A stretch of 64,000 nt of DNA, taken from Streptomyces sp. NBC_00249. GTDB taxonomy: Bacteria > Actinomycetota > Actinomycetes > Streptomycetales > Streptomycetaceae. The stretch is taken from assembly GCF_026342355.1 (NCBI RefSeq), contig NZ_JAPEMV010000002.1:310001-374000 (forward strand), written 5' to 3'. A program made the translations under genes and the position numbers. The notes under the pieces are model-generated. The model ran no database searches and had not been told where the DNA came from. It was given only the letters and a program-made list of their open reading frames with translations. Of this stretch, positions 26,478 to 35,452 are shown in pieces (the stretch's first letter is position 1; the number at the start of each line of letters is the position of its first letter).

Positions 26478-28748
26478 TTGAGAGCCACCCCCCAGAGGCG
26501 TGCCACCGCTGCCGGAGCACTCGTAGCCGCGGCGGCCCTGCTCGCCGTAGGTATACAGGCCGGTACCGCCACCGCCGACGCCACCGCGTCGCAGGCCGCC
26601 ACGGCCGCCCAGCCCAACCCGGGCGCGGCCAACCTGAAGCTCAGCGCTTCGGAGCGTGCGACGCTCCTGTCCGAGGCCAACTCGACGACCGCGCAGGCCG
26701 CCAAGGCGCTCGGCCTCGGCGGCGGCGAGAAGCTCGTCGTCCGCGATGTGGTCAAGGACGCCGACGGCACCACGCACACCACGTACGAGCGGACGTACGA
26801 CGGTCTGCCCGTGCTCGGCGGTGACCTCACGGTCCACGCCAAGGGCGGCGCCACCAAGAGCGTGACCAAGGCGACGAACCACGAGATCAAGGTCTCGGAC
26901 ACCGACGCCACGGTCACCCCCTCCGCCGCCGAGGGCCAGGCCGTTTCGGCCGCAAACGCCGAGGGCTCCAAGCAGGCCAAGGCCGACAAGGGCGCCCGCA
27001 AGGTGATCTGGGCGGCCGACGGCGTGCCCGTCCTCGCCTTCGAGACCGTCGTCGGCGGCCTCCAGGACGACGGCACCCCGAGCCAGCTGCACGTGGTCAC
27101 CAACGCCAAGACCGGCGCGAAGATCACCCAGTGGCAGGCCATCGAGACCGGCACCGGAAACACCCAGTACAGCGGTCAGGTCACCCTGGGCTCCACCCAG
27201 TCGGGCAGCACCTGGAACCTGACCGACGCGGTGCGCGGCGGCCACAAGACCTACAACCTCAACGGCGGCAGCTCCGGCACGGGAACCCTGTTCTCCGGCC
27301 CGGACGACGTCTGGGGCAACGGCGCCGCCTCCAACAAGGAGACGGCCGGCGCGGACGCCGCCTACGGCGCCCAGCTGACCTGGGACTACTTCAAGAACGT
27401 GCACGGCCGCAACGGCCTGCGCAACGACGGCGTGGCCCCGTACAGCCGGGTCCACTACGGCAACGCGTACGTCAACGCCTTCTGGGACGACAGCTGCTTC
27501 TGCATGACCTACGGCGACGGCGAGGGCAACAACAAGCCCCTCACCTCGATCGACGTGGCCGCGCACGAGATGACGCACGGTCTGACCTCGGTCACCGGCA
27601 ACATGACCTACAGCGGTGAGCCCGGCGGTCTGAACGAGGCCACCTCGGACATCATGGCGTCGGCCGTCGAGTTCAACGCCAACAACGCGCAGGACGTCGG
27701 TGACTACCTCATCGGCGAGAAGATCGACATCAACGGCGACGGCACGCCGCTGCGCTACCAGGACAAGCCGAGCCGCGACGGCGCGTCCAAGGACGCCTGG
27801 TACTCGGGCATCGGCTCCATCGACGTCCACTACTCCTCGGGTCCGGCGAACCACTGGTTCTACCTGGCCTCCGAGGGCTCGGGCGCGAAGGTCATCAACG
27901 GCGTCAGCTACAACTCGCCGACCTCCGACAACCTCCCGGTCACCGCGATCGGCCGCGACGCCGCCGCGAAGATCTGGTTCCGCGCGCTGACGGTGGGCTA
28001 CTTCAAGTCCAACACCAACTACGCGGCCGCCCGTACGGCGACCCTCCAGGCCGCCGCCGACCTGTACGGGGCGAACTCGACCACGTACAACAACGTGGCG
28101 CACGCCTGGGCCGGCATCAACGTCGGGTCCCGCCCGGCGCCCGCCGGCGTCTCGGTCACCCCGATCGCCAACCAGAACACCCAGATCAACACCGCTGTGA
28201 GCCTTCAGGTCCAGGCGACCAGCACCAACCCGGGTGCGCTGAGCTACGCGGCGACCGGCCTGCCGGCCGGCCTGTCCATCAACTCCTCGACCGGCCTGAT
28301 CTCCGGCACCGCCACCACCGCGGCCACGTCCAACGTGACCGTCACGGTGACCGACGCCGCGAGCCAGACCGGTACGGCGTCCTTCACCTGGGTGGTCGGC
28401 ACCGTCCAGCAGAACGTCTTCGAGAACACCGCCGACTACGCGATCAACGACAACTCCACCGTTGACTCGCCGATCACCGTGAGCCGCTCCGGCAACGCCC
28501 CGAGCACCCTCAAGGTGGACGTCGACATCAAGCACACCTACGTCGGTGACCTGAAGGTCGACCTGGTCGCCCCCGACGGCACCCTGTACAACCTGCGCAA
28601 CCGCACCGGCGGCAGCGCGGACAACATCATCCAGAGCTTCACCGTGAACGCCTCCTCCGAGGTCGCCAACGGCGTCTGGAAGCTGCGCGTCGCCGACCTC
28701 GCGGGCGCCGACGTCGGCAAGATCGACAGCTGGAAGCTCACCTTCTGA
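26478..28748 (+). CDS. Secreted neutral zinc metalloprotease, M4 (thermolysin) family
   Basis: 756 residues. TTG start at 26478 with AGAAGGA seven bases before it; upstream in-frame codons give no signal peptide. Signal peptide about 1-32, then FTP/PepSY propeptide (about 45-200). The M4 catalytic domain (about 215-550) has HEMTH at residues 363-367 (two zinc His and catalytic Glu364) and the third zinc ligand Glu387 in GGLNEATSD. VHYSSGPANHWFYLA supplies the active-site His. After it come an Ig-like putative domain (about 555-635, ANQNTQINTAVSLQVQA) and a proprotein convertase P-domain (about 640-756). Extracellular protein breakdown; likely autoprocessed. Monocistronic, followed by a perfect 12-bp hairpin. 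Confidence 0.95.
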   Translation: MRATPQRRATAAGALVAAAALLAVGIQAGTATADATASQAATAAQPNPGAANLKLSASERATLLSEANSTTAQAAKALGLGGGEKLVVRDVVKDADGTTHTTYERTYDGLPVLGGDLTVHAKGGATKSVTKATNHEIKVSDTDATVTPSAAEGQAVSAANAEGSKQAKADKGARKVIWAADGVPVLAFETVVGGLQDDGTPSQLHVVTNAKTGAKITQWQAIETGTGNTQYSGQVTLGSTQSGSTWNLTDAVRGGHKTYNLNGGSSGTGTLFSGPDDVWGNGAASNKETAGADAAYGAQLTWDYFKNVHGRNGLRNDGVAPYSRVHYGNAYVNAFWDDSCFCMTYGDGEGNNKPLTSIDVAAHEMTHGLTSVTGNMTYSGEPGGLNEATSDIMASAVEFNANNAQDVGDYLIGEKIDINGDGTPLRYQDKPSRDGASKDAWYSGIGSIDVHYSSGPANHWFYLASEGSGAKVINGVSYNSPTSDNLPVTAIGRDAAAKIWFRALTVGYFKSNTNYAAARTATLQAAADLYGANSTTYNNVAHAWAGINVGSRPAPAGVSVTPIANQNTQINTAVSLQVQATSTNPGALSYAATGLPAGLSINSSTGLISGTATTAATSNVTVTVTDAASQTGTASFTWVVGTVQQNVFENTADYAINDNSTVDSPITVSRSGNAPSTLKVDVDIKHTYVGDLKVDLVAPDGTLYNLRNRTGGSADNIIQSFTVNASSEVANGVWKLRVADLAGADVGKIDSWKLTF

Positions 28749-28795
28749 CCCCCACGAGGGGCCCGATGAGTGACAGCTGACACCGCATGACCACG

Positions 28796-28829
28796 GGGCC
28801 GCCCGGGAGAAGACCTCCCCGGGCGGCCC
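28796..28829 (+). terminator. Terminator of the M4 protease gene
   Basis: Perfect 12-bp stem GGGCCGCCCGGG with a 10-nt loop, 47 bp after the stop. Confidence 0.8.
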
Positions 28830-28848
28830 TGTCCCATGTGCCCCCGCC

Positions 28849-29132
28849 GCGCGGCGCCCCTGGCTGATCCAGGGCGGCACGGGCGTCGGCGTCTCCGGCT
28901 GGCGCCTCGCGCGGGCCGTGTCCCGCACCGGCCAGCTCGGCGTGGTCTCCGCAACCGCGCTGGACGTGGTCCTGGCCCGGGTGCTCCAGACCGGCGACCC
29001 GGGCGGCCACGCCCGCCGCGCCCTGGCCGCCTTCCCGCTCCTCCGTTCCTGCCCCGGCTCTCGCCCGACGGCGCGCCCTACACGGCGGCGGACGTGGTGG
29101 AGTGGCTGGCGGCGGGAGCGGCGGGGGGCTAG
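28849..29132 (+). pseudogene. Remnant of a nitronate monooxygenase/PfaD-like FMN oxidoreductase
   Basis: No intact frame. From about 28849 the frame reads [20 protein letters not shown], then [20 protein letters not shown] and [15 protein letters not shown], matching my memory of the start of actinobacterial nitronate-monooxygenase/PfaD-like proteins (glycine-rich FMN-binding first strand). Near 29050 the frame shifts by one, and [20 protein letters not shown] with a stop at 29130 looks like the C-terminal end of the same family. About 90 codons remain from a protein normally several hundred residues long, so the middle seems deleted. No start codon or ribosome-binding site precedes it. Confidence 0.6.
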
Positions 29133-29145
29133 GTCCTGTGAACGC

Positions 29146-29183
29146 GTGAGGGCCCGGCGCCCCGTGGGGTGCCGGGCCCTCAC
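29146..29183 (-). terminator. Terminator, probably of the His/Asp-rich protein gene
   Basis: Perfect 13-bp stem GTGAGGGCCCGGC, 13 bp beyond the minus-strand stop at 29197. Confidence 0.8.
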
Positions 29184-29196
29184 GGGCGACGGGGTG

Positions 29197-29775
29197 TCAG
29201 CCGATCGGGTGGAAGACGCGGTTGAAGAGGTCCTGCGCCCTGCCGGCCTGCGCCTGGGGCGCCTGCTGCTGGTTCACGGCGTGGCGGGGGCGGTTGCGGT
29301 CCCCGTCGCCGTAGTCGAAGCGGTCGTCGTCGTCGGAGTCGTGGCGGCCATCGTCGGAGTCGTTGCGGCCGTCGTCGGAGTCGTGGCGGCCGTCGTGGCG
29401 GCCGTGGTGCTCGTCGGAGGGCTTGAAGAAGACCGAGCGGACCTCCAGGTTCCGCGCCCGGTCACCGGGCTCGAGGATCTCCTCGGGCTGACCACCGCAG
29501 TTGGTGCCCTCGAAGAGCAGCGCCAGCGAGTCGGTGTCGTTCTCCACGGCGAAGGCCGGGTGGTGACGGGTGCCGGTCAGCTGGTAGCAGGTGTCGTTGT
29601 CGGAGGGCTCGATGGTCCCGTGGCGTACGTTCTGGTCGCTGTCGGTGAACCGGTAGTGCAGTTCGCCCAGGGTGTCGTGGTCGCGGTCGTGTCCGACGGC
29701 CAGGGACTGGCCGGCGGTGGGCAGGACGAGGGCGAGCGAGGCCAGCAGCGCGGCAGCGGTGGTGCGAGGTCGCAT
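29197..29775 (-). CDS. Small exported His/Asp-rich protein
   Basis: 192 residues. Signal peptide about 1-26 ([22 protein letters not shown]). A compact domain follows (about 30-120) with two Cys (DTCYQLTG and TNCGGQPEE) in a beta-rich context. Then a low-complexity stretch (about 122-155) made of repeats of RHDSDDGRN type, very rich in Asp, His and Arg, and a Gln/Ala tail. The HDSDD repeats look suited to bind divalent metal ions, but this is only a compositional inference. No family recognised. The repeat is visible in DNA as iterated GTCGGAGTCGTGGCGGCC-like units and could vary in number between strains. Confidence 0.75.
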   Translation of the reverse strand: MRPRTTAAALLASLALVLPTAGQSLAVGHDRDHDTLGELHYRFTDSDQNVRHGTIEPSDNDTCYQLTGTRHHPAFAVENDTDSLALLFEGTNCGGQPEEILEPGDRARNLEVRSVFFKPSDEHHGRHDGRHDSDDGRNDSDDGRHDSDDDDRFDYGDGDRNRPRHAVNQQQAPQAQAGRAQDLFNRVFHPIG

Positions 29776-29954
29776 GAAGGGTCCGTTTCTCTCGGTCCGT
29801 GGAGGCCCGTTCCGGTGGGCATCCGCGAGGCAGCGTAGGAGCGGACCCCCCGGCTGAAGCGGTGCGGCATGCTCAGCTGTTCGAAGGTTCACCCTCCTGG
29901 AGCGCGACCTGAGCCATCCGCCGCCCCGTACGGGCGTACGGCCGCCAGGGCGCC

Positions 29955-31478
29955 TCACACGGAGGAGCGTTCCCCGGCCGGGACCCCCTCGGGTGCTCCC
30001 GCCGGGCCCGGGACCCGGCCCGCGGGCCCGCCCGCCGGGCGGCGGATCAGCAGCGCCACCGCGAGGGCGCCCGCCAGCCCCATCGCCCCCGAGGCCAGGA
30101 AGGTGTCCCGCAGCCCGCTCGCGAAGGCCGCCTCCACCCACTCCCGCGCGGCCGGGGCGTCCGCCAGCAGCCGTCCCGCCCCGCCGGAGGCCAGGACGTC
30201 GGCGGTGCCGCTCGGCTGCCCGGCCAGCGCGCCGGCGAGTCCGGTGTGGAACAGCGCGCCCAGGACCGCGATGCCCAGCGCGTTGCCCATCTGCCGGGCG
30301 GTGTTGAGGGCGCCGCCCGCCATCCCGGCCCGGGCGGGGGCCACGGCGGCCATCGCGGTGGCGGCCAGCTGCGGGGTCGCCATCCCGACGCCGACGCCGG
30401 TCAGCGCCAGCCCCGGCACCAGCGCGGCCCAGCCGTCCCCCGCGTCCAGCATCCAGGCCTGGAGCAGCGCCCCGGCCCCGATCAGCAGCAGCCCGCCGCC
30501 GATGCTGACCCGCGCGGACACCTGGTGCAGGAACCGCCCGGCCAGCGCCGCGACGACGAACCCGGCCAGGCTCAGCGGCAGCAGCACCAGACCGGCCGCC
30601 ACCGGCCCCATCCCCTCGGCGGACTGGAGCCACAGGGAGACGTACATCAGGTAGGAGAAGGCCGCCCCCGACAGGAGGAGCCCGCCCACCATGACGGCGA
30701 CGAAGGACGGACTGCGGAACAGGGCCAGGTCCAGCATCGGCCGGGAGCTGCGCAGTTCGACGAGGACGAAGACGGCGAAGGCGGCCGCGGCGAGGGCGAG
30801 CAGGCCGAGGGTGGCGGGCGAGGTCCAGCCGTTCTCGCCGACCCGGATCAGCCCGTAGGTGAGGGCGCCGGCGCCCGTGGTGAAGGCGGCCATGCCGGGC
30901 AGGTCCAGGCCCGTGGCGTGCGGGTTGCGGGACTCGGCGACCGCCTTGAGGGTGACGAGGACGGCCAGGGCGCAGACGGGCAGGTTGATGAAGAAGATCC
31001 AGCGCCAGCCGAAGCTCTCGGTCAGCAGCCCGCCGACGATCGGGCCGGCCGCGGCGGCGGCGCCGTTGACGGCGCCCCAGACGCCGAAGGCGATCCCGCG
31101 GTCGCGGCCCTGGTAGGCGCCGCTGAGCAGGGCCATGGTGGTGGCGAACATGGCGGCGCCGCCGATGCCCTGGACGGCGCGGAAGGCGATCAGCGCACCG
31201 GGGCCGGTGGCGAGGCCGCAGGCCAGGGAGGCGGCGGCGAAGACGGCGAGTCCGCCGAGGTAGACGCGGCGGCGGCCGATCCGGTCGGCGAGGGAGCCCG
31301 CGCCGAGGAGGAGGGCGGCGAGGGCGAGGGCGTAGACGTCCATCACCCATTGGAGGCCGGCGAAGCCCGTACGCATGTCGGCGGCCATGTCGGGGAGGGC
31401 GACGGTCACGATCGTGACGTCGACCAGGAGCATGAAGGCTCCGAGGCACACGGCCGTCAGCGGCAGCCATTTGCGCAT
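29955..31478 (-). CDS. DHA2-family (14-TM) multidrug efflux transporter
   Basis: 507 residues, about 14 hydrophobic segments. Starts with LTAVCLGAFMLLVDVTIVTVALPDMAADM, the DHA2 motif, and has the loop motif GSLADRIGRRRVYLGGLAVF (motif A) and the motif-C-like WGAVNGAAAAAGPIVGGLL. Proton-driven export of drugs or secondary metabolites. ATG at 31478 is preceded by GAGGAG. An Lrp/AsnC gene starts divergently 138 bp away and may control it. Confidence 0.9.
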   Translation of the reverse strand: MRKWLPLTAVCLGAFMLLVDVTIVTVALPDMAADMRTGFAGLQWVMDVYALALAALLLGAGSLADRIGRRRVYLGGLAVFAAASLACGLATGPGALIAFRAVQGIGGAAMFATTMALLSGAYQGRDRGIAFGVWGAVNGAAAAAGPIVGGLLTESFGWRWIFFINLPVCALAVLVTLKAVAESRNPHATGLDLPGMAAFTTGAGALTYGLIRVGENGWTSPATLGLLALAAAAFAVFVLVELRSSRPMLDLALFRSPSFVAVMVGGLLLSGAAFSYLMYVSLWLQSAEGMGPVAAGLVLLPLSLAGFVVAALAGRFLHQVSARVSIGGGLLLIGAGALLQAWMLDAGDGWAALVPGLALTGVGVGMATPQLAATAMAAVAPARAGMAGGALNTARQMGNALGIAVLGALFHTGLAGALAGQPSGTADVLASGGAGRLLADAPAAREWVEAAFASGLRDTFLASGAMGLAGALAVALLIRRPAGGPAGRVPGPAGAPEGVPAGERSSV

Positions 31479-31615
31479 GGGAGTTCTCCTCGGATCGGGA
31501 AGGGGCGGGGTCCGGGCTCGGCACGGCCCCGGCGTCCCCAAAGTTCCCAGGCCCCGCCCGTCTGCCCCACCCAGCGGTCCCCTCCTGCCGGATTCCTGCC
31601 GTCACGGCCCCTGGG

Positions 31616-32632
31616 ATGATGGAATCCATGAACGACGACATGGAACTGGACGACCTCGACCGGTCCTTGGTCCAGGCCCTCGTGATCGACGGCCGGGCCG
31701 CCTTCAGCCGGATCGCGGAGGTGCTGGAGGTCTCCGACCAGACCGTGGTGCGCCGCTACCGGCGGCTGCGGACGGCCGGCCTGGTCCGGGTCGTGGGGCT
31801 GCCGCTGGGCAGCCGCGTCGGGCTCTTCGAGTCCTGGCTGCGGGTGAGCTGCGTCCCCGACGCGGCGCTCCCGGTGGCCGAGGCGCTCGCCCGCCGCCCG
31901 GACATCGCGTGGGTGACCCTGAACTCGGGCGGTACGGAGATCCACTGCATGACCCGGGCCCGCACCCGCAGGGACCGGGACACCCTGCTGCTGGAGAAGC
32001 TGCCGCGCACCCGCCGGGTGACGGGCGTCTGCGCCCACACCATCCTGCGGAAGTTCTTCGGCGGGCCCGACGCGTGGGCCGGGACGGACCTGCTGCGCCC
32101 CGACCAGATCGCGGCCCTGCAGCGGCCGCCCGTCAAGGCGGGTCCCGAGCGGTACGTGATGGACGACGCGGAGCTCGCGCTGCTCGCGGTGCTGGGCCGG
32201 GACGGCCGCGCCGGGTACCCGGAGCTGGCGCGCGCCACCGGCCTGTCGGAGTCCACGGCCCGGCGCAGGCTGGACCGGCTGCGCGAGCTCGGGGCGGTCT
32301 TCTTCGACGTGGAGTTCGTCCCCTCGCTCTTCGGCTACGAGGCGGAGGCGACGCTGGTGCTGAGCGTGCCGCCGGCCCGGCTGGCCGAGGTGGGGGCCGC
32401 GCTGGCGGGCCACCGCGAGGTGGCCTTCGCGGCGGCCGTGACGGGGGCGGCGTCCTTGATGGCGGTGGTGGTGTGCCGGGACACCGACGCGCTGTACACC
32501 TACCTGACCGAGCGGATCGGCGCGGTGGACGGCGTGGGCCAGGTGGAGGTGATCCCGACCCTGCGCAGCGTCAAGCGGGCCGGGATGCTGGTCGAGGACG
32601 GGCGGCTGGTGGATCCGCCGCCCGCCCCCTGA
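31616..32632 (+). CDS. Lrp/AsnC-family regulator with two tandem modules
   Basis: 338 residues, twice the usual Lrp length. Two HTH domains are visible, one at about 12-60 (LDRSLVQALVIDGRAAFSRI...VSDQTVVRRYRRLRTAGLV) and one at about 183-230 (AELALLAVLGRDGRAGYPELARATGLSESTARRRLDRL), each followed by a RAM-like ligand-binding part. Double-module Lrp proteins are common in Streptomyces. Divergent from the efflux gene, so it probably regulates it. Starts at 31616, 31619 and 31628 are all possible. Confidence 0.88.
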   Translation: MMESMNDDMELDDLDRSLVQALVIDGRAAFSRIAEVLEVSDQTVVRRYRRLRTAGLVRVVGLPLGSRVGLFESWLRVSCVPDAALPVAEALARRPDIAWVTLNSGGTEIHCMTRARTRRDRDTLLLEKLPRTRRVTGVCAHTILRKFFGGPDAWAGTDLLRPDQIAALQRPPVKAGPERYVMDDAELALLAVLGRDGRAGYPELARATGLSESTARRRLDRLRELGAVFFDVEFVPSLFGYEAEATLVLSVPPARLAEVGAALAGHREVAFAAAVTGAASLMAVVVCRDTDALYTYLTERIGAVDGVGQVEVIPTLRSVKRAGMLVEDGRLVDPPPAP

Positions 32633-32642
32633 CGCGGCGCGG

Positions 32643-35279
32643 TCAGCGCAGCAGTACGCCGCCCAGCGCGTCGGTGTCCAGCGGTCCGGCGACCAGCCCC
32701 AGTTCGGCCGGGGTCGCCAGCAGCGGGTGCGCGGGCAGGACCCGTACGGTGTAGCCGAAGGGCCCCGTCCGGTCGAGGGCGAGCGGGCCCTCGTACACCC
32801 AGCGGCCCTCCAGGTCGGGTCCGGCGGCGGGCTTGAGCGGGAAGCTCCGCCCGTCCCGGATCACGTCCTGCCCGTCGACCCGGCCGGCGACGGCCTGCAC
32901 CTCCACGTCCTCGGGCGCGAGCGAGTCGAGCGCCACCCGTACCCGCAGCGTGAGGGTGGCCCCCAGTTCGGCGGTGCCGCCGACGGGCGCCGCGGCGACG
33001 GCCTCCACGTGCTCGACGGCCACCCGCGGCCAGGCCGCGCGGACCCGGCCCTTCCACCAGGCGAGGTCCCGGGCGGCGGCGGGGTCCAGGGCCCGGTGGG
33101 AGAGCGCGGCGGGGGTGTAGAGCCGCTCCACGTACTCCCGTACCATCCGGCCCGCGAGCACCTTCGGCCCCAGGGACACCAGGGTGCGGCGGACCATCTC
33201 GATCCACCGCACGGGCAGTCCGGCCCGCCCGGCCCGGTCGTAGAAGCGGGGCGCGACCCGGCCCTCGATCAGCTCGTAGAGGGCGTTCGCCTCCAGGTCG
33301 TCGCGCCGGTCCTCGTCGGTGCCGAGCCCGTCGGCGGTGGGGATGGCCCAGCCGAAGTCGGGCTCGAACCACTCGTCCCACCAGCCGTCCAGCACCGACA
33401 GGTTGAGGCAGCCGTTGAGGGCGGCCTTCATTCCGCTGGTCCCGCAGGCCTCCAGCGGGCGGAGCGGGTTGTTCAGCCAGACGTCGCAGCCGGGGTAGAG
33501 CTTCTGCGCCATGGCCATGCCGTAGTCGGGCAGGAAGACGATGCGGTGGCGCACGCGCGGGTCGTCGGAGAAGCGCACCAGTTCCTGGACGAGCCGCTTG
33601 CCGCCGTCGTCGGCCGGGTGCGCCTTGCCCGCGACGACGATCTGCACGGGCCGGTCGGGGTCCAGCAGCAGCCGGCGCAGCCGCTCGGGGTCGCGGAGCA
33701 TCAGGGTGAGCCGCTTGTAGGAGGGGACCCGGCGGGCGAAGCCGATGGTCAGCACGTCCGGGTCGAGCACGGAGTCCACCCAGCCCAGTTCGGCGTCGGC
33801 GGCCCCGCGCTGCTTCCAGGAGGCGCGCAGCCGGTCCCGTACCTCCTGGACCAGCTGCTCGCGCAGGACCCGGCGTACGTCCCACACGTCCTGGTCGGCG
33901 ATCTGCGCGACGGCGTCCCAGCGCGCGGACCCGCCGACGGCGAGGGCGTCCTCGGTGCGGCCCGCGCCGATCTGGCGGGCGCCGAGCCGGATGACCTCGG
34001 GGGCCACCCAGGTCGGGGCGTGCACGCCGTTGGTGACGGACGCGATGGGCACGTCGGCCGCATCGAAGCCCGGCCAGAGCCCGGCGAACATGCCCCGGCT
34101 GACGGCCCCGTGGAGGGTGGAGACGCCGTTGGCGCGCTGGGCGAGGCGCAGGCCCATCACCGCCATGTTGAACACCCCGGGATCGCCGCCGGGGTAGCTC
34201 TCGGCGCCGAGTTCCAGGATCCGTTCGACGGGCACGCCGGGCAGTTCGCCGCCCTCGCCGAAGTGCCGGGCGACGAGCGCGCGCTCGAAGCGGTCGATGC
34301 CGGCGGGTACGGGGGTGTGCGTGGTGAACACGGTGCCGGCGCGGACGGCTTCGACGGCGGCGTCGAAGCCCAGGCCCTGCTCCCCGTCCAGTTCCCTTAT
34401 GCGTTCCAGGCCCAGGAACCCGGCGTGGCCCTCGTTGGTGTGGAAGACCTCGGGGGCGGGGTGTCCGGTGATCCGGCAGTACGCGCGGACGGCCCGGACC
34501 CCGCCGATGCCGAGGAGCATCTCCTGGAGGAGGCGGTGGTCGCTGCCGCCGCCGTAGAGGCGGTCGGTCACCTCGCGGGCGCCGGCGTCGTTGTCCTCGA
34601 CGTCGGAGTCGAGGAGCAGCAGCGGCACCCGCCCGACGCGGGCCTGCCAGACCTGTGCGTGCAGGAAGCGTCCGCCGGGGAGGGTGAGGGCGACCTTGGC
34701 GGGGGCGCCGTCCTCCTGGCGGAGCATCGCGAGGGGCAGCTCGTGGGGGTCGAGGACGGGGTAGTGCTCCTGCTGCCAGCCGTCGCGGGACAGCGACTGG
34801 CGGAAGTAGCCGTGCCGGTAGAGCAGACCGACGCCGATGACGGGGACGCCGAGGTCGCTGGCGGCCTTGAGGTGGTCCCCGGCGAGGATCCCGAGCCCGC
34901 CCGAGTACTGGGGCAGGGCGGCGGTGATGCCGAACTCGGGGGAGAAGTAGGCGATGGCGGAGGGGAGCTCCGCGGCGTTCTCGTTGCTCTGGTACCACCT
35001 CCCGCCGTGGACGTAGTCGTCGAGGTCGGCGACGGCGACGGCGAGGCGCCGCAGGAAGCGCCGGTCGGCGGCGAGTTCGCCGAGCCGGGCGGCGGGCACG
35101 GCGCCGAGCAGCCGGACGGGGTCACCGCCGGCGGCCTGCCAGCCCTCGGGGTCGACGGATTGGAAGAGTTCGCGGGTTTCCGTATGCCACGACCAGCGCA
35201 GGTTGCGCGCGAGCTCGGCGAGCGGCATCAGGGGTTCCGGGAGGACGGGGCGCACGGTGAATCGACGGATAGCCTTCAC
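32643..35279 (-). CDS. glgP: Alpha-glucan (glycogen/maltodextrin) phosphorylase
   Basis: 878 residues of the actinobacterial/archaeal GT35 type. N-terminal DUF3417 domain (PEPLMPLAELARNLRWSWH), then ALPQYSGGLGILAGDHLKAASD, VFHTNEGHAGFLGLERI, KAHPADDGGKRLVQELVRF, and EACGTSGMKAALNGCLNLSVLDGWWDE; Lys618 in TSGMK is the pyridoxal-phosphate lysine. Releases glucose-1-phosphate from alpha-1,4-glucan. GTG at 35279 (VKAIRRF) follows GAAGG by seven bases; the longer frame upstream is not coding-like. In Streptomyces this gene often lies beside the GlgE operon, here divergent with two other genes between. It converges on the Lrp gene (10 bp). Confidence 0.94.
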   Translation of the reverse strand: MKAIRRFTVRPVLPEPLMPLAELARNLRWSWHTETRELFQSVDPEGWQAAGGDPVRLLGAVPAARLGELAADRRFLRRLAVAVADLDDYVHGGRWYQSNENAAELPSAIAYFSPEFGITAALPQYSGGLGILAGDHLKAASDLGVPVIGVGLLYRHGYFRQSLSRDGWQQEHYPVLDPHELPLAMLRQEDGAPAKVALTLPGGRFLHAQVWQARVGRVPLLLLDSDVEDNDAGAREVTDRLYGGGSDHRLLQEMLLGIGGVRAVRAYCRITGHPAPEVFHTNEGHAGFLGLERIRELDGEQGLGFDAAVEAVRAGTVFTTHTPVPAGIDRFERALVARHFGEGGELPGVPVERILELGAESYPGGDPGVFNMAVMGLRLAQRANGVSTLHGAVSRGMFAGLWPGFDAADVPIASVTNGVHAPTWVAPEVIRLGARQIGAGRTEDALAVGGSARWDAVAQIADQDVWDVRRVLREQLVQEVRDRLRASWKQRGAADAELGWVDSVLDPDVLTIGFARRVPSYKRLTLMLRDPERLRRLLLDPDRPVQIVVAGKAHPADDGGKRLVQELVRFSDDPRVRHRIVFLPDYGMAMAQKLYPGCDVWLNNPLRPLEACGTSGMKAALNGCLNLSVLDGWWDEWFEPDFGWAIPTADGLGTDEDRRDDLEANALYELIEGRVAPRFYDRAGRAGLPVRWIEMVRRTLVSLGPKVLAGRMVREYVERLYTPAALSHRALDPAAARDLAWWKGRVRAAWPRVAVEHVEAVAAAPVGGTAELGATLTLRVRVALDSLAPEDVEVQAVAGRVDGQDVIRDGRSFPLKPAAGPDLEGRWVYEGPLALDRTGPFGYTVRVLPAHPLLATPAELGLVAGPLDTDALGGVLLR

Positions 35280-35452
35280 GTGTTCCACCTTCGCAGGGGA
35301 TGACGGACAGGAGCGGCCGCACCACGCTGTGCACCCGCGCATCGCCCCCGGAAGGCTAGCGCCGAACCCCCCGCCCGGCCATGGCGCCCTTCCCGGAGCC
35401 CGCGGGCCGGGGCAACGGGGCGTGTGCGGACAGGAACTGCAAAACGCCCGGC

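Noticed and set aside
26436..29183. 915-codon minus-strand open frame over the M4 protease
   Set aside because: Antisense to HEMTH-bearing metalloprotease and crosses two terminators.
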